From: Phytomonas francai
Lineage: Eukaryota > Euglenozoa > Kinetoplastea > Trypanosomatida > Trypanosomatidae
NCBI GenBank assembly: GCA_001766655.1
Contig: MJCC01000001.1
Span: 1,223,809-1,287,808 of the forward strand
Direction of reading: 5' to 3'
DNA length: 64,000 nt
Below, in pieces: positions 40,416-50,773 of this stretch. Numbering within the stretch: the first letter of the stretch is position 1; every line of letters starts with the position of its first letter. A model generated the notes under the pieces. That model was not told where the DNA came from. It saw only the letters and a program-made list of their open reading frames with translations, and ran no database searches. Made by a program: the position numbers and the translations under genes.

Positions 40416-41228
40416 GTAAATATGATTCAGTATATATACAATACCTTTTTTCCCACCTTATCACAAGATTATTCCTTCATTGTTTTTTGATTATAGAAAT
40501 AGCGCAAACAGGAAAGTGATGCGAATTGAATTAATGATCAATGTTGATCCTTTTCTTCTCTTTCCTATACCTGTTATGCTATTCTGTCAGATATTAGTTT
40601 ATGTTATTCGAGTAATGTGAGAAGAACGCACACAGGACACACACACATATTCCATGATTATCCACACTTATTATTAGGCTTTAGTGAATTTACTAGTAAC
40701 TTCGTTAATATCATCGTTACCATTTTTTAGTAAAAGGAGTTTTCCGGCCAACGTGGTAAACATGAATATGGGAAAAACCAAGAGATGTATAACATGCCTC
40801 TTTTCAAATAATTTTGTTGCCCATTAGCATATTGTAGGGATAGTCATAAAGCAACATGAATATGGTATCGTCAAGAATATTGAAATTTATCAAAACGCAT
40901 TCTTATCCTTAACCGTTTTAGGTTAATAGTTAGCCATTGAATCTTAAGTGGTGATAAAAGTGTGAATTATCAACTTTTCTATCAATCTTTCCATTTTGGT
41001 ATAGCATTCCACGGTTCCAAACCCTTATCTTGTTTAGTATTTTCATTCTCTCGTACGAACGCTGTGCGGTTAACAAAAAACTATACGCTCCTCCTGAAGC
41101 AATATAGAATCATCAAAACCTTTTTCCTTTTTTGAGTTTTCAGTAACATTTTTTTTAAAAAATACCATGTTTATTTAAACATAGGTACATAGGTCCTATT
41201 ATTGAAAATTACAGTTTAGCCTAACATT
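40416..41228 (+). other. intergenic region, 0.8 kb
   Basis: Pyrimidine tract ending in TATAG near 40496. Short frames of 22-33 codons occur, all rejected. Nothing else seen. Confidence 0.5.
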
Positions 41229-43862
41229 ATGGTCGATGTATCTCCTACGTTTTTGACAGGGATGCAATTCAAGCTTCTAGAACAAGAGCTCCAAGAGCAT
41301 CTCGGGCGTGCTTATTACCTTCTTGTAGCTCAAGAAGTCAACTATGTGAATCACACCCTTTCGGTTGAAACCTTGGTTTCTAAGCTGCAGGTTATTGCGT
41401 CTCGAGTGAAGGCATTTCACCACAGCAAGGACACATCGTCTCCAACGGCTTTAGTTTCTGATACAAAGGTAACTCAGAAAAATTCAGAGAAGACGAAGGG
41501 GGATGCCCTTATTGTCAATGACAAGGATGGTTCTTTTTTTTACAAAGAAAACCAGCCTCACCAATATCGTGCTATCGAGCAAGAAATGATTATATTTAAT
41601 ATTCAGAAACAAGATAGTTGCCAAAATGAAGACTGTAGCTTCAAGGAGGAAGAAAGGCGCAATGACACTCTTGGTGAAGCACCCATGCACACGTTCGACA
41701 GTCATGCCATGCTTCCTTTCCCAAGTACTTCCTTTTATTCTTGCCCAGCAATGAGTTGTTGCGCCGACATTCATATCCCTACATTAGTAATGGAAGGGGT
41801 TCACGACGGCTCAATTAATGAGGGGAACAATACCACTAAAGCCTTTGTCACAGAAGTTTCACTCACCGTGCCATATCCCAGCACGGGGAATGAAACTCAG
41901 CCGGTTGAAGGTCATCAACATGTGAGACAAAAATACCATCAATATCCTTCCACAGTTCCTTTTATTGAGACCATCGAATCACTACTCGCAGTTGGAAATG
42001 AGTGCGGTGAGGTAGGCGATAGTCATGTTGTTAGTGTAGGCGATTCCACAAGCCTGACATACTCCCTCGTTAATAAAAATAAGCATCGACAGGCACAGTC
42101 GACCTTGCTTGACCCACCGTTTTCGAACCCGGTAAACCAACTGGAAGGGGCTGAGGGGGGGATAACAAATACAGTGGACGTGTCATTTCCTCTGCACCAT
42201 AAACACTATGACCGACCGCAAGGAGTGTTCGACAATGCCCCATCATGTGAAAATATCGCAATTAGTTCTTCAACAGAGGTGCTACATTCACAACATGCTG
42301 AGAAGGATGGACTGCTTTCCAAAGATGCTGAGTCGTGTCGCAACCGCAAGAAAGATTGTGTATCAGTCGACCAGGTATACCAGGCTAGAATAGAAGACCT
42401 ATCTCAGCAGTCACGACATTTTTTCATTAACAACAAGTGCGACTCCATGGTGCTGGCACCCTTTGCCGCCCCAGAGGTGTGGCATCATGCCGATCGGGGG
42501 AATCAGCCATTTAAAGGGGTTGTGATGCATGCACCTCAGGGGTACGCTGGTCCCTTTTTGTTCGCGACTACATCGCCTACGACTCAGGGCAAAGAGGCGA
42601 TACCCACCCACTGGGAGAGCAGGCATAGCTTCAGACCCGATTCAAAGGTCGCGTCAGAGGCGAATCAAGGAAAACTAAGTATAAGCGGTGTCAACCCACA
42701 GTTTGTTTTTTGGCCGGGTCTTCAGATGTCTAATCTCTTTCTCCCTATTGTGGTAGCCGCTCGATTGGATGGTGGAACATCCGATGTAGCCTTGGGGCCT
42801 TCATTGACACTACCGCTGCGAGAAAAGGATTTGAAAGCGATTCTAGAAGCTCGCTTTCCTCCTTATCTCACCCAGCTTACGCCAGGTCGAGTATACACCT
42901 TCCACAACGCGCTCAGGGAAAGCCTTTTGATGGTACGCACTTTGCCCAGTGGCGGTTTCTCGTCAGTATCAGCACCCCAGGAAGAGGAGGAGGGCTGGGC
43001 AGGTCGATGCCTCGATCTGTGGCGACAAGCCGCCGAAGTCGCGGCGACGCTCCTGACGCTGTTGCCACCTGTTCTACAGGCTCTACAGGGTGCGGCATCC
43101 ATCCCCTTAGACATCTTTTCAACTTTTGATGGGGTCTTTTCAGAAGCCATGAACGCCACAAATGAGGCTGGGAGGGGCTTCTGCCACTGCTTAGACGTCC
43201 GCGGCTCGCCCTACGTGGGCATGGGAGGACCCTCAGGACTCCAGAAGGGAGGCGTTCGCTGTTGGCGCCGTTACTGGTGTCGACGGCTATATGAACTGCT
43301 ACACGAGACTCTGTGCGGGTTTGAGGTTGTGTGTGAGCTCGATGCCCATTGGCCTAGAGCTCTTCACCGTCTGATGGAGCAACGACATCAGAATATGGAG
43401 TATGAACGATCGTCTAGTGGCGTCTTCCATTTCCCTATACCAACACCTAGTCCATTCTCTGATTCGAAAGTTTCAATTGCTTTAAACCCTGGATCTACAT
43501 GCATGGCCACGGCGGTACAAATCTCAGGCTTTGATTCAGAGTCCTGCCGTGTATTTCTACACGATTTAGCTTCCCCAGATTGCTTTCCATCGCTTCTTTC
43601 AGCCTTGACCGAGGATGGAGATGATGATGGGGGATGTACCTCAGAAACAAGTCATAGCAATTCTGGATCGCAGATGATTTATATAGAGGCTGAACTTTCC
43701 GTCCTTGAGGATATTCCACCATCGTGCCCTGGTTCGCCCCTGCCTATTGCGCATGACTCGGATCCAAAGAATCAAAGTGTCGTGATAAAGGTACAAATGC
43801 CGCCGTGTGTTGTTGTGGAGCGTTTGCAGAGAGATCTGGTGTATTTAGATTCGCTCATATGA
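41229..43862 (+). CDS. hypothetical protein, 877 residues
   Basis: I do not recognise this protein. Residues ~10-60 form a predicted helical segment (KLLEQELQEHLGRAYYLL, then SKLQVIASRVKAF) that might be a dimerisation or docking element. Residues ~70-520 are polar, low-complexity and rich in Ser, His, Gln and Asn, with no domain visible. A more ordered part spans ~530-877. It has LKAILEARFPPYLTQL, a Trp/Arg patch (CWRRYWCRRLYELLHETL) and a hydrophobic beta-like end (SVVIKVQMPPCVVVERLQ). There are no transmembrane helices or signal peptide. Codon use is like its neighbours. The probable acceptor is TTTAG at 41215-41219, ten bases before the ATG. Confidence 0.75.
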   Translation: MVDVSPTFLTGMQFKLLEQELQEHLGRAYYLLVAQEVNYVNHTLSVETLVSKLQVIASRVKAFHHSKDTSSPTALVSDTKVTQKNSEKTKGDALIVNDKDGSFFYKENQPHQYRAIEQEMIIFNIQKQDSCQNEDCSFKEEERRNDTLGEAPMHTFDSHAMLPFPSTSFYSCPAMSCCADIHIPTLVMEGVHDGSINEGNNTTKAFVTEVSLTVPYPSTGNETQPVEGHQHVRQKYHQYPSTVPFIETIESLLAVGNECGEVGDSHVVSVGDSTSLTYSLVNKNKHRQAQSTLLDPPFSNPVNQLEGAEGGITNTVDVSFPLHHKHYDRPQGVFDNAPSCENIAISSSTEVLHSQHAEKDGLLSKDAESCRNRKKDCVSVDQVYQARIEDLSQQSRHFFINNKCDSMVLAPFAAPEVWHHADRGNQPFKGVVMHAPQGYAGPFLFATTSPTTQGKEAIPTHWESRHSFRPDSKVASEANQGKLSISGVNPQFVFWPGLQMSNLFLPIVVAARLDGGTSDVALGPSLTLPLREKDLKAILEARFPPYLTQLTPGRVYTFHNALRESLLMVRTLPSGGFSSVSAPQEEEEGWAGRCLDLWRQAAEVAATLLTLLPPVLQALQGAASIPLDIFSTFDGVFSEAMNATNEAGRGFCHCLDVRGSPYVGMGGPSGLQKGGVRCWRRYWCRRLYELLHETLCGFEVVCELDAHWPRALHRLMEQRHQNMEYERSSSGVFHFPIPTPSPFSDSKVSIALNPGSTCMATAVQISGFDSESCRVFLHDLASPDCFPSLLSALTEDGDDDGGCTSETSHSNSGSQMIYIEAELSVLEDIPPSCPGSPLPIAHDSDPKNQSVVIKVQMPPCVVVERLQRDLVYLDSLI

Positions 43863-44488
43863 GAGAATGGGGGTGAGTGGGGAGGGGAGGGCAGACCCAG
43901 AGATAGTTTTTTATTTTATTTTATCTAAATATCCAGTTTAACCGACGAGTCTACTTGCAGAATATTTTAATTTCTTTTCAGTCTTTTGTTTAATAGTTTT
44001 TCAACTGATACTCTGCTATTATCCATTCATGGATAGGGTTCTAAGCTATTGTTTTTAACATAATCTTTCAGTTAGATAGTATGATTATGTGTAAAGAGAG
44101 GATAGTCTCAACTTACTGAGCGAAAGGGGTCAAAAAAATGTATTATGAGCAGTATCAAAAGTTGATACAAATTGTTTACTTCCTTATATCTTATTTTTTT
44201 CTGTTTCTTCTTAGAAATAAGTACGAAAAGAGTTAAGTCAGTGTAAAGCATCTTATCTGCATTACCATGGTTTAACTTTTTCATTTTATATTGTATTTAT
44301 CGCGAATACCCACATGTTTGGAATAGAATCCAAACGAAGAAACAAAAAGGATAGACATAATTTCTGAGCCATTATACACCCTTGAACTCCCATTTCAGCG
44401 CTAATATACAAGTAGTCAAAAATCTATTTCCCTTCTCCCTCTCTCCCAAACACACAGGTGTGAGAAAGAAGATAGGAAAAGGGAAGCA
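43863..44488 (+). other. intergenic region, 0.6 kb
   Basis: G-rich for the first 40 bases, then AT-rich. A 32-codon frame at 44139 with a hydrophobic middle is a translated T/C tract and is rejected. Confidence 0.55.
44423..44457 (+). promoter_or_regulatory. trans-splice acceptor for the amastin-like gene
   Basis: A strong T/C tract (TTTCCCTTCTCCCTCTCTCC type) is followed by ACACACAG, 31 bases before the ATG at 44489. Confidence 0.65.
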
Positions 44489-46696
44489 ATGGTGAGGCGA
44501 ATCTTACAAACTCCAAAATACACGCGCACTTCCACCACAAGATGCACGAGCATTCATGGCTGCAAAGCATCCCCACCGACGGGAGCCACTCATACCTGCG
44601 GGCGTGAGAGCATGCCTGAGGAGGAGGGCAGGGGCCCCGGCCCCGGCCCCGGCCACGGCGACGCTCCGCGACCGCGCAGGTCATCCGCTTCGGCAGGTCC
44701 TAACCATGACTCTATCTTCCAAGACTCAGTGCCTGATTCCCTCCACGCCCGTGGAGCCACGGAGGGCGAGAGCATCCCCTCTTGCGATCGCAGGACAGTC
44801 GAGGATGTGTCAGTTCGCGTCTCCCAGGCAGTCCCAAATGGCCTCGTTAGGGAAGGCATGGAAGATATTTGTCATCGTAACAGCTCTAGTTTTCATCTGC
44901 GGGCCGCTTCGGACGGCGCTATGTGGAAAGAGAAGTCACACAGCGCTGAGCACGGAGGAGTGCCGAAAGTTCTTCTATTGCACCATCGCATGGGTTATAG
45001 CATCATTACGTTGACAGAATCACAGCGAAAACTATACAAATGGACAACCCTGGAGAAATATTTACTATACAAAGGACAAAAATACTCTTTCGTAAATGTC
45101 CTAGGACGTTTCTGCGTCATGTTGCTCATTATTTACACTTTCAGCACCTTGTTTCTAGCCATCAGTATGAGCACATCAAGTTGGTTGGTTTTGAAATCTG
45201 CCACAATCTATGAGAGCTATAGCCTTTTTGTGAGTTGCCGTGATCAGCCACTTCGGCTCACTGTGTGCAGTATGTACACACTACTTAAACACTACGAAAG
45301 TTTGTTCCCAACCCTTGCGGTGTGTGCTGCAAAGAGAAGTACTCAGCTGAAGTACGCGTTCGTAATGCTAGGGGTTTTTATTCTCCATATTATCTGCCAA
45401 GCTATTGCCCTTTTTGAAGTCTTTTGGATTGCAGGGCGCCCAACGCGGTCACGCACGCTCCTTGTGATGATTATTCTTCTTTGCTTATGTGTGTTTGCTG
45501 GCATTACTAACATTGCTTTGTTTCCTTATTCTGTCCAATGCGAGAGGAGGGCCTGCAAAGCGGGGACACAAAGAGTCTCAGAATGTGAACCCCACTATGG
45601 ATGGGGCTACAGGCTCTATAGTGCAGTTATTGGAATCAATGCATTCTGTGCACTGATGTCAATGTGTATGTACAGTTATATCTATATGATAGGTCATAGA
45701 ATTTCTGCCCAGTTAGAGGGAGAGCGGGGACGTCGGTGTGAACACGAAGCTGAACAGCAATATACTCATGACTACAGTGGTAGTAAAGCTGTTTTTGACG
45801 GGGACAACGATATGAACTATATAGCCAATAGTAATAGCTTTCTTATGTCCACCGAAGTCAAAGCCTTCCTAGCACAAACAAACACCACACTCAGGGACGG
45901 AAGGAGTAATTGCTATCATCTACCTAGCACCTTCAAGAACTTCCAAACTCCGAATCGCAGTGGAGTACTTGTCCATTCACCCCCTCATTCATCGCAAAAC
46001 CTTCGGCAATGGGATGCGGTGCAGCACTTGGGGAATTCCAGCTCTGCACGATTTTCGAGTACCAAAAATGAAAGGAATCAGATGCGTATATTCTTTGTGA
46101 ATGGAGAAAGATACCACACCATGCCCAACAAGGAGGGCTACGTAGTTTCTGACACTCTTCATCGTCCCAGCACCATGCGAGCCATGCCCGAGCACCATTT
46201 AGACACGTGTTCGTCTCTGCTAGGCCCTGTTCACGGTAAAGAGGCCCTTCCCGAGTCTGCTCTGCGCCCACGATCTCGAGGGGTTGAGTTTGTTCGCGAA
46301 GGTGAGACTGTCTCCATCGATAAGGGGCAACGCCCGAGGTTGGGTGAGTGTCAGATCTCTGATGCACAGCATAGTGATTGTGCGGAGCGTCGATGCGTGC
46401 GTAAACGCCGTAGTGCTCTTTCTCGACTTTTCAGATGGGAATCCGATTCAGACTACATTACCGCGGCAGAGCTCGGTGTGCAGATCGACGGCGCCAACGA
46501 TTGGGTATATCACGACCGTAGTGATATGTACTATTCCTTTGATCGAAACATGTTTTGGGATCCTCTAACACATGAGTATTATAACTGCGCGCTAAAATGC
46601 TGGCAAGAGGCACCTGACCAAATTGTTCATACTTGTATTTTTGGGACCACAACTACAGAAAGAAAGAGGAGGAAAGTTGAATTTGGGGCAAAGTAA
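44489..46696 (+). CDS. four-span amastin/claudin-like membrane protein with an OCRE-like C-terminal domain
   Basis: 735 residues. The first ~200 residues are polar, with a Gly-Pro repeat (GPGPGPGHGD) coded by three CCCCGG units in an unusually GC-rich stretch. Four membrane spans follow at about 206-227, 288-313, 323-345 and 374-400. The loop between spans 1 and 2 is ~60 residues with Cys, and that between 3 and 4 has CERRAC...CEPHYGWGYRLY. This topology is that of amastins and claudins, but the classical amastin C.TLWG signature is absent. The tail of ~330 residues ends (about 664-704) in aromatic repeats: DWVYHDRSDMYYSFD, then MFWDPLTHEYYNC, which look like an OCRE domain, usually found in splicing factors. 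A second + frame (44556-45014) overlaps the 5' end, so the true N-terminus is uncertain. Confidence 0.7.
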   Translation: MVRRILQTPKYTRTSTTRCTSIHGCKASPPTGATHTCGRESMPEEEGRGPGPGPGHGDAPRPRRSSASAGPNHDSIFQDSVPDSLHARGATEGESIPSCDRRTVEDVSVRVSQAVPNGLVREGMEDICHRNSSSFHLRAASDGAMWKEKSHSAEHGGVPKVLLLHHRMGYSIITLTESQRKLYKWTTLEKYLLYKGQKYSFVNVLGRFCVMLLIIYTFSTLFLAISMSTSSWLVLKSATIYESYSLFVSCRDQPLRLTVCSMYTLLKHYESLFPTLAVCAAKRSTQLKYAFVMLGVFILHIICQAIALFEVFWIAGRPTRSRTLLVMIILLCLCVFAGITNIALFPYSVQCERRACKAGTQRVSECEPHYGWGYRLYSAVIGINAFCALMSMCMYSYIYMIGHRISAQLEGERGRRCEHEAEQQYTHDYSGSKAVFDGDNDMNYIANSNSFLMSTEVKAFLAQTNTTLRDGRSNCYHLPSTFKNFQTPNRSGVLVHSPPHSSQNLRQWDAVQHLGNSSSARFSSTKNERNQMRIFFVNGERYHTMPNKEGYVVSDTLHRPSTMRAMPEHHLDTCSSLLGPVHGKEALPESALRPRSRGVEFVREGETVSIDKGQRPRLGECQISDAQHSDCAERRCVRKRRSALSRLFRWESDSDYITAAELGVQIDGANDWVYHDRSDMYYSFDRNMFWDPLTHEYYNCALKCWQEAPDQIVHTCIFGTTTTERKRRKVEFGAK

Positions 46697-47221
46697 ACGG
46701 TGAAAACTGACTGTTGAATTACGCAATTAACACCTATGCTGAAGTGACCCCTGGGACTGAAGTGAAGATTTACATCAAATATGTAATGCAACTATTTGAA
46801 ACGCATCCAGGGAAAAGATATTTTATTCAATCGGAAAGGCTCAGCTAAAGTACAGTAATACTACATTAAACGACCACAAGAAAATATAATTTCATACAAT
46901 CAATGTAGTTTCATTTGGAAGGAGAAAAATAGATCAACATAACCGTACAACGTAAGCATGTACGACCAATAGGAAACAGAAAGCGATTGTCTTTCTAATT
47001 GTCACTACTTTCACCTTTTTTTTTTGGTGTGCGTCTGTGTGTGTGTTACTTCTCTTGCAAATTAACCAAAATGGTTGGTATTGATTGAAGTTCCAATTGA
47101 ATTATTTATACAGATTCGTTGTTGAATAGAAGCACCTATATCTACTAATTTACTAATTTATGTAACTCCTAAAAAACAAGATTATTAAATAGAAGATTTA
47201 GGACACTCTCATAAGTTCTAA
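46697..47221 (+). other. intergenic region, 0.5 kb
   Basis: A T/C tract (46998-47026) is followed by a short GT-rich stretch (47027-47048). No credible short frame. Confidence 0.55.
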
Positions 47222-48307
47222 ATGCCAAGAGGGACCGACAAGCCAGGCGTTTTCGCTTACCAGAACCTGAGGGATACAGAAGCGTTATTTTTCTCCCTTG
47301 AAAGAGCCTCTTTCTGCGATCCTGTTACAGTATCAGAGACTGTTTCTGTGGAGTTCCCGGCGACGCGAAACATGAAGGATGCCCTGTATGAAGAGGTGCT
47401 ACGAAGATTTGTACATAAACCATATTCCATACTCTCAAACAGGGCACCCATCCGTGAGGAATTATCCACGGATGACCCTGTGGGGAAGGTTGCTTCGGGG
47501 TCAGATTCCCCCCCTGCGGTATTAATGTCGCCAACTTTGTCGTCTGCGAATTTGAGAACTCCAAGAGTGAGGGAGGGAGTTGAAATGGAGGGCCCCTACT
47601 TTATAGTTCATGTACATGACATAAGAGTTTTAGCAGAAACAGTTCAGCAGGCCAACGATCGCGGAGAGTTACGGATAGATGTCGCCTTAACGCTAGAGTT
47701 AGCTAAGGTTCAGTATGGAATGTTGTTTGGTGTGGCTGAAGTGTCCGAGTTTGATAATTACTTCTCCGTGCGTGTACCTTTAAATCACAACGTCGACAAC
47801 GTAACCAAGGTTCCACCACAATCTGCAGAGAAGAAGGTCCGACGTTTAGAATGCAGTAATGAAGAGGGGGGTGATGCCCTTTGTAAGCGAAAGCGGGAGA
47901 AATCTCCAAACAACCAGTCCAATCCGAATCATAATCTTACCAACCCAAAGATGACCGTCTGTAAGGATGAGAGAGAGTTGTGTGCCAGACAGGTGGCTTT
48001 TTGTGGGGTTAAATCATCGATAGAGGTTCTCGTCCGTCGTCAGAGCGAGGAACCTGTCGTTGCCAGGCAGGTGATATTGCTTATTGTAGAACCAGGTTGC
48101 ATTCGCTGCATGGGAATTCGATCCCCACGCGATGCACCGGGGCCTTTTCGTCTTGTGGTATCTAAACTCGGCGAGGGGACTCAGGATAAGCTTACAGAAA
48201 GTAAACGCCGCGTTAGGACGTTGACTTCCCCCCCTAAAGTCGAAAAATTTATACATCGCACGGTCATGGATGTTGTTTGTGATATCCCCGCTGAAATAAT
48301 GAAGTAA
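47222..48307 (+). CDS. hypothetical protein, 361 residues
   Basis: I do not recognise this protein. The N-terminal ~70 residues are mixed and charged (LRDTEALFFSLERASFCDPV). Residues 118-190 look folded, with YFIVHVHDIRVLAETVQ and VALTLELAKVQYGMLFGVAEV. A basic linker with a possible nuclear localisation signal (CKRKREKSP near 221-229) follows. A beta-like part, then, is IEVLVRRQS...ARQVILLIVEPGCIRC. No membrane span or signal peptide. The frame uses codons like the surrounding genes. The acceptor is not obvious; an AG lies near 47196-47202 in an AT-rich region. Confidence 0.7.
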   Translation: MPRGTDKPGVFAYQNLRDTEALFFSLERASFCDPVTVSETVSVEFPATRNMKDALYEEVLRRFVHKPYSILSNRAPIREELSTDDPVGKVASGSDSPPAVLMSPTLSSANLRTPRVREGVEMEGPYFIVHVHDIRVLAETVQQANDRGELRIDVALTLELAKVQYGMLFGVAEVSEFDNYFSVRVPLNHNVDNVTKVPPQSAEKKVRRLECSNEEGGDALCKRKREKSPNNQSNPNHNLTNPKMTVCKDERELCARQVAFCGVKSSIEVLVRRQSEEPVVARQVILLIVEPGCIRCMGIRSPRDAPGPFRLVVSKLGEGTQDKLTESKRRVRTLTSPPKVEKFIHRTVMDVVCDIPAEIMK

Positions 48308-48636
48308 TGCATGAAAAAGTATAAATGTGAATATAAATATAGGCTAGTAAGACCAACAATTGGTGCATATACAGATGCGAGTTATATAAAAAAAAAGGAA
48401 TACAGAATACAAATTGTATTTCAATAAAATAATAAATTCACATAAAATAATGAGGGTTTCTAGCATTGATAAAGAAAATGCTGAGTCGTTTACTAACAGT
48501 GATTCTATATTACATCATTGGTAAACTCTGAATTATTTATCAATTATGTGACAATATGTAAAGTCAAAGAGCAAATTAAATACTAATATTTTACAGATTT
48601 AGATTAACTTAAGGATAACACTACAACAATCTCACC
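48308..48636 (+). other. intergenic region before RNR2, 0.3 kb
   Basis: Very AT-rich with A-runs. A TTTACAG at 48589-48595 and a following TTTAG are the only acceptor-like sites and have a weak pyrimidine tract. Shares only nine bases with the corresponding region of the second RNR2 copy. Confidence 0.55.
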
Positions 48637-49834
48637 ATGTCTACGATTGCAAATAATATCTTTTCTCGTAAGACGGACCTCGGCGAGTCGGCTGTGGAAC
48701 CGGGACCTCTGTCTGTTGTGAGGAAGCCGGCGACGATGGCGGAGTTCAAAGCGGACACTGACGACGAGCCGCTGCAGCAGGAGAACCCGTACCGGTTCGT
48801 GCTGTTCCCGATTCAGTATCACGACATCTGGCGCAAGTACAAGGAGCAGGAGAGCTGCATCTGGACGGTGGAGGAGATCGACCTGGGCAGTGACATGGTG
48901 GATTGGGTGAAGCTGAACGATGGGGAGCGACACTTCATCAAGCACGTGCTCGCCTTCTTCGCGGGAAGCGACGGCATCGTGATCGAGAACCTCGCACAGC
49001 GCTTCATGACCGACGTGAAGATACCGGAGGCGCGTGCGTTCTATGGGTTTCAGCTGATGATGGAGAATATCCACTCGGAGGCGTACTCGGTGATGCTGGA
49101 CACATACATCATGGACACTGAGGAAAAGCTCCGCATGCTACATGCGATCCAGACGATTCCATGCATCCAAAAGAAGGCTGCGTGGGCGGTGCGGTGGATC
49201 GGGAGCGAGGTCAGCTTCCAGGAGCGTCTGGTCGCGTTTGCAGCTGTCGAGGGCATCTTCTTTTCAGGGTCATTTTGCGCACTGTTCTGGCTTAAGAAGC
49301 GCGGCGTGATGCCCGGGCTAACCTTCAGCAACGAGCTGATCTCGCGCGACGAGGGCCTGCACACGGACTTTGCGTGCCTGCTGTACACGCGCCACATTAA
49401 GCACAAGCTGCCGCGGTCGCGCGTGCTGGAGATCATCACGGATGCGGTGGACATCGAGCACGAGTTCATCTGCGACGCACTGCCAGTGCGGCTGATCGGG
49501 ATGAACTCGGAGCTGATGGGGCAGTACATCGAGTTTGTTGCGGACCGCCTGCTCGTTGCGCTTGGGGAGGAGAAGCACTACAACTCGGCGAATCCATTCG
49601 ACTTCATGGAGATGATCTCGCTGCAGGGCAAGACCAACTTCTTCGAGAAGAAGGTTGGCGAGTATCAGAAGGCTGGTGTGATGAGCACAGAGGGGACCGT
49701 GAAGAAGTTCGCGCTCAACGAGGACTTCTAGCGTGGAGGGGACACGCCGTGTGGACGCATATGTGCGGCAAAGCGAACAGCCTGGGGAATGCGCTGCCAC
49801 ACCACGATTGGTGTGTGTGAGTGTGCGACCGCAG
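48628..49834 (+). repeat. direct repeat unit, copy 1 (RNR2)
   Basis: The repeated unit starts nine bases before the RNR2 ATG and ends about 100 bases after its stop codon. Its two ends recur at 50609-50772 (two mismatches in 164 bases) and 50774-50868 (95 bases, identical). Flanking DNA on both sides is unrelated between the copies. Confidence 0.85.
48637..49731 (+). CDS. RNR2: ribonucleoside-diphosphate reductase small subunit (R2)
   Basis: 364 residues, the full length for this family. The class Ia R2 landmarks are all present. ENIHSEAYS carries metal ligands E143 and H146 and the radical Tyr at 150; [16 protein letters not shown] and [11 protein letters not shown] bring the second set of ligands; FVADRLL and the C-terminal NEDF bind the large subunit. 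The enzyme makes deoxyribonucleotides for DNA synthesis in the cytosol. The gene is markedly richer in G and C than its surroundings, especially at third codon positions. A second copy lies 0.9 kb downstream. Trypanosomatid R2 genes are often present in more than one copy with different untranslated regions. Confidence 0.97.
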   Translation: MSTIANNIFSRKTDLGESAVEPGPLSVVRKPATMAEFKADTDDEPLQQENPYRFVLFPIQYHDIWRKYKEQESCIWTVEEIDLGSDMVDWVKLNDGERHFIKHVLAFFAGSDGIVIENLAQRFMTDVKIPEARAFYGFQLMMENIHSEAYSVMLDTYIMDTEEKLRMLHAIQTIPCIQKKAAWAVRWIGSEVSFQERLVAFAAVEGIFFSGSFCALFWLKKRGVMPGLTFSNELISRDEGLHTDFACLLYTRHIKHKLPRSRVLEIITDAVDIEHEFICDALPVRLIGMNSELMGQYIEFVADRLLVALGEEKHYNSANPFDFMEMISLQGKTNFFEKKVGEYQKAGVMSTEGTVKKFALNEDF

Positions 49835-50513
49835 CGTGTCATCTTTGTTTCTGTTACTTTTTCCTTTTCTTTTCTTTTTCTTCTTCCTTGATTTTCTTAA
49901 TTTCCTTGTTCGAGGTAATTTATTGAATAGCAAAGTAAGCGAGCTTCATTCCAGTTGAATTGCTGTTATATGTCATTTCCTTTCTTTTTTTTCTTTTTCC
50001 CGCCCTTTTTTTAAACGAGCTAATTTGAGTGCGCCGATGGCATCTGACGAGATTCTCGTGCCGCAAGCATTGGTGCCAGGAAGAGATGAGTAAGAGTAGC
50101 TAATGCCTAAATAATTCTCCATTTCACTATTCAAAATATCTATTATATTCACGTCAACACACACCCACACCTACATACACATCTGGGCATATATGAAGCT
50201 TCTGAGGGTGTGGTGCTGAGTGATACATAACTATCTATACACTTATATATCAATATATCTATTTTTAGGCGAACCTCGCAAACAAAAGTAGGCGTAGAGG
50301 CACTATGGCCCCATATAATGCATCTAAAGCCATCGGTAAGCATTAACAGCTAATCTCAATATTAGCTCGTTCCCTGTAACTTTTTTCCCAGACCGAGGTT
50401 GTTCGGACCCCCTATGTATTGTACCCGGCTATTTTTACTCGTATTTATTTTCTTTTTTACTTCCCCGCATTCTTAAGCTTACTACTATTTCTTTCGCACG
50501 CAGCAAACATACA

Positions 50514-50544
<31 letters not shown>

Positions 50545-50608
50545 CCACACACCCACACACCCATACCCACACACACACACGTACAGGGGAGTGATCGTAT
50601 CGACTAAA
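49732..50608 (+). other. spacer between the RNR2 copies
   Basis: Strong pyrimidine tracts at about 49845-49900 and 49978-50012, the latter ending in ACGAG at 50020. That site is followed by an 18-codon frame (50037-50093, MASDEILVPQ...) in a small GC-richer patch; it is too short to call. A further T/C tract ends in GCAG at 50503 and probably serves copy 2, placing the CA repeat in its leader. Confidence 0.5.
50517..50580. repeat. (CA)n microsatellite upstream of RNR2 copy 2
   Basis: An almost pure ACAC repeat with a few CCC interruptions. It ends 37 bases before the start codon of copy 2 and lies after the nearest acceptor AG, so it should be in the 5' leader. Confidence 0.9.
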
Positions 50609-50617
50609 AATCTCACC

Positions 50618-50772
50618 ATGTCTACGATTGCAAATACTATCTTTTCTCGTAAGACGGACCTCGGCGAGTCGGCTGTAGAACCGGGACCTCTGTCTGTTGT
50701 GAGGAAGCCGGCGACGATGGCGGAGTTCAAAGCGGACACTGACGACGAGCCGCTGCAGCAGGAGAACCCGTA
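50618..50772 (+). CDS. RNR2: RNR2 second copy, 5' fragment before an assembly gap
   Basis: The first 51 complete codons of a second R2 gene. It differs from copy 1 at two sites: Asn7 becomes Thr, and one Val codon changes GTG to GTA. The rest of the gene is missing at the N in 50773; after it come bases that match the 3' untranslated region of copy 1. The likely reality is a full-length second gene of about 364 codons whose middle reads were merged into copy 1. It should not be annotated as a pseudogene. Upstream in-frame GTG at 50591 is not a start. Confidence 0.8.
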
Positions 50773-50773
50773 N
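50773..50773. other. assembly gap (single N)
   Basis: The only ambiguous base in the window, joining two repeat ends that are 948 bases apart in copy 1. True gap size is probably close to that. Confidence 0.9.

Noticed and set aside
49050..49842. Minus-strand frames of 159 and 174 codons over RNR2
   Set aside because: Shadows of the GC-rich RNR2 gene with Arg/His-rich translations.
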